Assembly (NCBI RefSeq): GCF_022682495.2
Contig: NC_071388.1
Coordinates: 13,999,171-14,063,170 of the forward strand
Length of the DNA stretch: 64,000 nt
Direction of reading: 5' to 3'
DNA from: Desmodus rotundus
Lineage: Eukaryota; Chordata; Mammalia; Chiroptera; Phyllostomidae
Program-made: the position numbers and the translations under genes
In this document: positions 60,013-64,000 of the stretch, one piece after another
Layout of the letters: each line of letters starts with the position of its first letter
How positions within the stretch are numbered: position 1 is the first letter of the stretch
The notes under the pieces: model-generated
What the model was told of the DNA's origin: nothing
Database searches by the model: none
Seen by the model: the letters and a program-made list of their open reading frames with translations, nothing else

Positions 60013-60082
60013 TTTAAAAATTATTTTATTGCTGTTCAATTACAGCTGTCTGCATTTTCTCCCCACCATTCCCCCACACCCT
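60013..60082 (-). mobile_element. Extremely short 5'-truncated L1 insertion
   Basis: About 70 bp of L1 3' end on the minus strand ('ttattgctgttcaattacag', 'ctgcattttctccccaccat'). It is flanked by 'aagtgcatagaagtt' (59998-60012) and 'aagtgcgtagaagtt' (60083-60097), a 15-bp target-site duplication with one change. Confidence 0.9.
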
Positions 60083-60097
60083 AAGTGCGTAGAAGTT

Positions 60098-61190
60098 AAG
60101 AATTGAACACATGCCCACTTTTACCAATTACTACACACTTCATTGAACCATAATTACTTGGTATTTACTTGAAAGAAATATCAAAATATTTTCCCTTGAG
60201 CAACTCATTTTACCACTAGGTGGGAGTATACACTTTGATCTTTATTCAAATACCATTCAACATTAAGCTACAATTTCAATTTATCCACTTTATTTGTGAT
60301 GAATCAAATAAATCACAATGTTTTCAGTGGTAGTTTTGTTTAATTTCTTGACCCTCAATATGCTATGACATAATTTTTTAAATGTTCCCTGGAGACTTCT
60401 AATGATGTCTTAGCTAAATATACTTAGAGTGGTTGTTGTTCAGGTTTGCTATTACTAAGACAATGGAGATGCCACTCCCTGAGTTTCTTACTTTCTTGAG
60501 ATGTCTAAATTAATTCTATTGATACGGATTGAAAAAATCCAGTATGTACCAGTGGATTAACTTGAGTTGTACCAGCATCTCAAAGCCTTACAAAATATTG
60601 GAAGGCTAGATCTAATCATATCCAACTTTCTCCAGGAACACGCTTGCCCTTACACTTTGAGGAGACGCATAGTACACACTCCTTTAGGACATGCAAACAT
60701 TCGCAAAGGAGGTCACGAAAGTGATGGTGCATTGTCTCGCACGAAGTAAAAGGCCCCTCCGTCAATCACATTTCTGAGTACCATTTGATTAGATAAGAGG
60801 TGCTTCATCTGACACTCAAAAGAAACAGTTGTTGATGCACACCATCCACAACGTTAAAATACAAACTCAACATCTTTTAGGTCTTTGGGTTCTGGAAACA
60901 ACTTGCTTCTTATTTACAAATTTTACTTAAGCACATTTGTGCTGATACGAATAGTCCTACTTTAAATGGGGCTTTATACAGCAAAAACGCTGGAATGCAT
61001 TAAAATGACAACAGAGCAGGCACTCCTGTTAGTGTCCCACAGAGACTTCTTCACTGTAGAGTCTCTAGCAACTTCCTTTCATGTCTTTCAGAGTGTCTTG
61101 CCCAGCCGCAATGACCATATTTGTCCATGGGCGTCTAATGCAAGAAACTGCATGTTTTTGGATCCATGAGAGCAGAGTACATATGAAACA
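60098..61190. other. Unannotated DNA
   Basis: No confident assignment. The 16-mer 'agtaaaaggcccctcc' at 60745-60760 also occurs at 59937-59952 (see findings). Confidence 0.4.
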
Positions 61191-61680
61191 ATGCTCCAGA
61201 GATGAAGGGATTGATGATTACGGAGAGTCTGGCAAGTCCCAGGACCTGCACAGTGAGTCAGCAAACTGGAGACTCAGGATAGCCAATGATTGCGTTCCAG
61301 ACGGAGTCCAAAAGCCTGAGAACCAGGGAGAGGCGACGGAACAGCTGTGGTCTAGAGGTAGCAAGCTCAAGACCCAGGAGAAGATGATGTTTGAGTTTGA
61401 ATTAGAAGGCCGGAGAAAAAGCCAGTGTTCCACTTTGGAGGTCATCAGGCTGGAAGATTCTCCTTATTTGGGAAAAAAAATCACCCTTTTTTGTTATATT
61501 CAGACCTTTAAGTGATTGGATGCAGCCACTAGGGAGGGGAGTCTGCTTTACTCAGTCTATAGATTTAAACGTTAATTTGATCTACCAACATACTCTTAGG
61601 AACACCTGGAAAAATGTTTGACCAAATATCTGAGAACTTTACAGCTCAGGAGATTAGGCACATAAAATTAAGCATCACGA
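61191..61680 (-). mobile_element. Ancient ERVL/MaLR-class LTR
   Basis: On the plus strand, 'gtctggcaagtcccaggacc', 'gcaaactggagactcaggat', 'ccaaaagcctgagaaccagg', 'gtctgctttactcagtctat', 'gtttgaccaaatatctgaga' and 'cacataaaattaagcatcac' follow a widespread mammalian LTR in complementary orientation over almost its whole length. The open frame at 61081-61515 falls inside it and is not a gene. The family name is not certain. Confidence 0.7.
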
Positions 61681-61825
61681 CCACAGTATTCAATGAAATT
61701 TTTACTTCTTTAATAGCTTCATGTTACAAGTTTCATAGAGCATCATAAGGGCTTACTTTAACAATTTCAACTACAATTAAACAAGTCACAGTACATTGTA
61801 GTTCAGTCAAACATTCGGGCGGGTT

Positions 61826-62220
61826 GTAAGAGATTGAATCTCTGTTTATTTTGTGGTTAACGATTTTCATGCCCTGTCGCTCCCCCTTTGTCTTCTGTCC
61901 CACATCTTTGCAGGGCCCATAATACAACCTGGCTCCCCACTGTGGTGCCAGCAGAAAGTTCAAACTACGCAAACTCCATCCCAAATACACAAACCCCCCA
62001 ACCTGGCCATAACCTTAACCAAAACAAAAGACATGCTAACAATCACTCCATGTGTTTTTCAAGTCATTGTCAGACCTGTTGAGCAGCCTGCCGCACTATC
62101 CCCAGAACCCTCACTAGCTGAAAAATAAAACCTTTCATGCCCCTTTGCCGTATGTGCGGCATCATCATCAATTTTGATATCTGAACAAATTTTTTGGTTA
62201 CAGTTCAATTCTCCTTCACA
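61826..62220 (+). mobile_element. Candidate solo LTR (class I ERV-like)
   Basis: The 395-bp segment starts with TG (61825/61826) and ends with CA (62219-62220). It has a C/A-rich U3-like part, an AATAAA signal at 62124-62129, then an R/U5-like T-rich stretch ('attttgatatctgaacaaat', 'tttttggttacagttcaatt'). 'ggtt' follows at 62221-62224 and near-identical 'gggt/ggtt' precedes at 61821-61825, compatible with a 4-bp duplication. No viral genes adjoin. The family is not recognised. The 91-codon frame at 61853-62128 lies within it. Confidence 0.4.
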
Positions 62221-62224
62221 GGTT

Positions 62225-64000
62225 GATCACAAAGTCTCTCTTGCTTCCATGTTTCTGTAACATCACACAACAGTTCTTTCCTAGCAATCTTGCCTTTATA
62301 TCCATCCTTTGCCTCCAATGCCTGAGGTATTACCTTATAAAACTGACACAAGTATATTATATATACCTGGAATGTACCATCCTCAGAGATAAGATTACCT
62401 AAAAGGTAAAATAAATACGAAGCATATCTAACAATATATATTTATTCAGGCAATGTCATAAAAGGAATTATGTATGTTGCTTTTGTATATAGTTTTTATG
62501 CAACCTATAAACCAAACTCATACAATCTTGTTGCAGGGAAATGTGTGCCTTTGTGTGATAATCTAATACTAATATTTTCCTTATTCCTATTTTCTACTGT
62601 ATTATTAACTTGTATCAAGAAAAAAATTAAACATAGAATGGAGCTTTTAAAGGGTATATATAATAGTTATGGTTAAGGATTAAACTGAAAAATAGCTCCA
62701 GATTAAGCCCTTAAATATAACATAATATAAAATTATAGAACAGTCTTATGAAGCTCATTATCAAGTTAAAATGTGTTCCACTGTAGACCTCTTATTTTCC
62801 TCTTTAAGAAATGGGGCTACATAAGTCAGGGCATCAAGCAAAATCTCCACAGCAGGATATACAAACTTGAAGCCTTTCAAAAGGCAATGTTTTTATTCAC
62901 TGTAATTATGCAATTAATTCTACTGGCATTTATAGGCTGCATGTGGTGAGATTAAAAAGAGATAAAGAAAGGCAGTCAAGTCAAAATTTTCAATTTGACT
63001 TTAAAGGTCACTGAAGTATGGGACCTACCTTGGAAATTTTTAACTCGAAATAAAGAAGTCTGGAAACAAACGGACTGAGTACGTGGAGTTGGGAAATTCG
63101 CTGCTTTAATTGGAACACAAACAAGTTTCTTTAAAGAACTCACTGGTATGTTTGAATAAATGATCTCTTTGTGAAGGCCTGAAAGACTTTTTTAACTTTC
63201 TCTCAATTTACTTCCTATATATCCATTATATTCAATAGTTTCTTTATTTGTGACAAAAATGTAAAGTTAAATAGAGTTTTTTCTTTTTATATGACAAGAA
63301 AACCTGTTATTAAAAATATAAATAGGCATGTACAGGCTTAATAAAATGTTCCTGGTGAAGAATAAATTTATCTGCTAAGAATCTTGAACATTTACCAAAA
63401 TTTATTTATTAACTTTATGTACAAATTGTAGATAACTTAATTAATTTGTTTCTTGGTCAATTATTTCTATCTGAATGGAAGAAATAATGGAATATTTCAA
63501 AAATAATCTTTTATACATAAAATAATTCAAAAATATATAGAGGTTTTGAACATAATATATTGTGAAAAATGTTTTATAGAGAGGAGAATACATTTTCTTT
63601 GAAAGTACCAATAGGACACATAGAAACCGTACATTTGCTGCATATTAGGCTATACTGAAATTTTGAATAAATTCTCAACAATGAAAAACCATACAACATA
63701 TAATAAAACTAGGAAAGAAAAGCAAAGTGTTAGAAAAAACAAACCAACTTCCCTTAAGTAATACTACTTAGTTAAAGTGATAATTACAAATTAACATTTT
63801 TTAAAAAATGTAGATTGTAACAATGATTACTATGGCATAGACTGATGTTGGTCTCCCCATATGGATTCTAAAAGAATCTATAATGAAAGTTTTGGATGAG
63901 CCCCTGCTCAACAGCTTAAGACTGTATTTATAATTTTTTATTCCAGCTACATATGGAATTACATCTAGATTCTGACCCATCAAATGAAGATAGAAGTGAT
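62225..64000. other. AT-rich unannotated DNA
   Basis: No gene or confident repeat was found up to the window edge. Confidence 0.4.

Noticed and set aside
61081..61515. 144-codon plus-strand ORF
   Set aside because: Most of it lies in an ancient LTR whose consensus matches along its length, so the frame is accidental.

Overview
This is 64 kb of vertebrate nuclear DNA, AT-rich, CpG-poor and made largely of interspersed repeats, with no intact protein-coding gene that I can support. Six tRNA-derived SINEs of the Ves type (tRNA-like head ending in a 'cctggtcagggcac'-like box, then a 'caatgtttctctctc' pyrimidine tail) together with young L1s whose 3' ends carry a G/C-homopolymer tract point to a bat, most likely Yangochiroptera. 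Mammal-wide relics (MIR, L2, MER5A, Tigger, MLT1-like LTRs, ERVL, old L1M) agree with a placental mammal. Family and species cannot be read from the sequence. The window could be intergenic or lie inside a long intron. Layout: 1-14.6 kb is a patchwork of Tigger, Ves, L1, MER5A and MIR. 14.6-19.9 kb and much of 20.3-25.9 kb are unusually free of recognisable repeats. 26.0-27.0 kb is a decayed ERVL pol. 29.5-30.8 kb is a full-length but dead mariner with both terminal inverted repeats. 31-46 kb is quiet AT-rich DNA with L1 and Ves insertions. 46.1-51.5 kb is the L1-rich core: an old L1M 5' region, then a nearly complete young L1-derived element on the minus strand (47909-49740), then a twin-primed L1. 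51.5-64 kb holds L2, Ves, a Tigger1 miniature, old L1M, MLT1-like LTRs and a candidate class I solo LTR. The most interesting object is the element at 47909-49740. It has a 16-bp target-site duplication, a poly(A) tail, a complete 5' UTR with a terminal YY1-type motif and degenerate ~88-bp tandem monomers, an ORF1, and then directly a 3' UTR with no ORF2: the architecture of a 'half-L1' (HAL1-like) element. Its ORF1 is broken by one stop codon and looks internally shortened. Four other L1 insertions in the window are 5'-inverted (twin priming). I found no CRISPR array, operon, tRNA or rRNA gene, or prokaryotic-type system. Repeat family names come from recognising consensus motifs by eye, so subfamily names and outer borders are approximate unless target-site duplications are stated.
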